Part shown: in pieces, positions 63,844-64,000 of the stretch | How the letters are laid out: every line of letters begins with the position of its first letter | Position numbering within the stretch: the stretch's first letter is position 1 | Translations under genes and position numbers: made by a program | Assembly (NCBI GenBank): GCA_963971425.1 | Contig: OZ020523.1 | Location: 11,466,867-11,530,866 of the forward strand | Direction: 5' to 3' | DNA from: Bryoerythrophyllum caledonicum | Lineage: Eukaryota; Streptophyta; Bryopsida; Pottiales; Pottiaceae | Length of the DNA: 64,000 nucleotides | Notes under the pieces: model-generated | What the model saw: only the letters and a program-made list of their open reading frames with translations | Databases searched by the model: none | What the model was told of the DNA's origin: nothing

Positions 63844-64000
63844 GTAAGTATTTTAATTTATAATTTCAAATATATGTTTCAAAATTTTATAAATGAAAAA
63901 GAGCTTTTAATATACTTAGTACCATTCAATAATATTTTTGAAATTTATACTATAATTTTTAATTGTATATTTAATACTTATTTATTAATAGTAATGATCT

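Overview
The window lies inside one plus-strand nuclear gene of a plant-like eukaryote: an axonemal (ciliary) dynein heavy chain whose introns are packed with mobile DNA. Twenty consecutive exons between 23854 and 63843 splice in phase into about 1,370 codons. They run from stalk coiled coil 1 through the microtubule-binding domain, coiled coil 2, AAA5, AAA6 and most of the C-terminal domain; both ends of the gene lie outside. From memory of the families the sequence looks most like the single-headed inner-arm type DNAH1/DHC2. Plant-style Ty1/copia elements, a plant-style L1 LINE (RNA-binding-type ORF1 with CCHC knuckle) and a dynein heavy chain together point to a streptophyte with swimming sperm (fern, lycophyte, bryophyte, cycad/Ginkgo or charophyte). 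Flowering plants and conifers lack this gene. Species cannot be read from the sequence.

Layout. 1-22697 is mobile DNA, presumably inside a huge upstream intron. It holds a retroelement with an unusually long 2.44 kb LTR (1-2705), a diverged solo LTR of the same family (2710-5371), two copies of an unassigned CCGGA-rich family 'X' (about 6.0-7.5 kb and 9.7-11.9 kb), two copies' worth of other repeats (Y, Z), a full-length L1 LINE with perfect target duplications (14071-21355) and a W repeat carrying an 808 bp inverted-repeat transposon (21677-22484). 22698-23853 is AT-rich intron with a minisatellite. Exons 1-5 lie at 23.85-26.43 kb.

The next intron (26428-52611) holds a 25.6 kb nest of elements between short direct repeats. 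Without the nest the intron would be about 560 bp, like its neighbours. The nest contains a minus-strand copia that received a plus-strand copia and a 1.3 kb unclassified insertion, a PHD-finger relic, several X copies (one split by a solo 2.44 kb LTR), a Y element with a gag-like protein, and W repeats near both ends. Exons 6-20 follow at 52.6-63.8 kb with AT-rich introns of 0.15-1.5 kb.

The observations most likely to be new are: a 140-143 residue ORF with its own TATA box inside the giant LTRs, kept open in two near-identical copies and one strongly diverged copy; the two-ORF X family; and an acidic insertion of about 50 residues in the dynein C-terminal half. No rRNA, tRNA, CRISPR or bacterial-type operon was seen. 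All calls come from reading the sequence; no database search was run.
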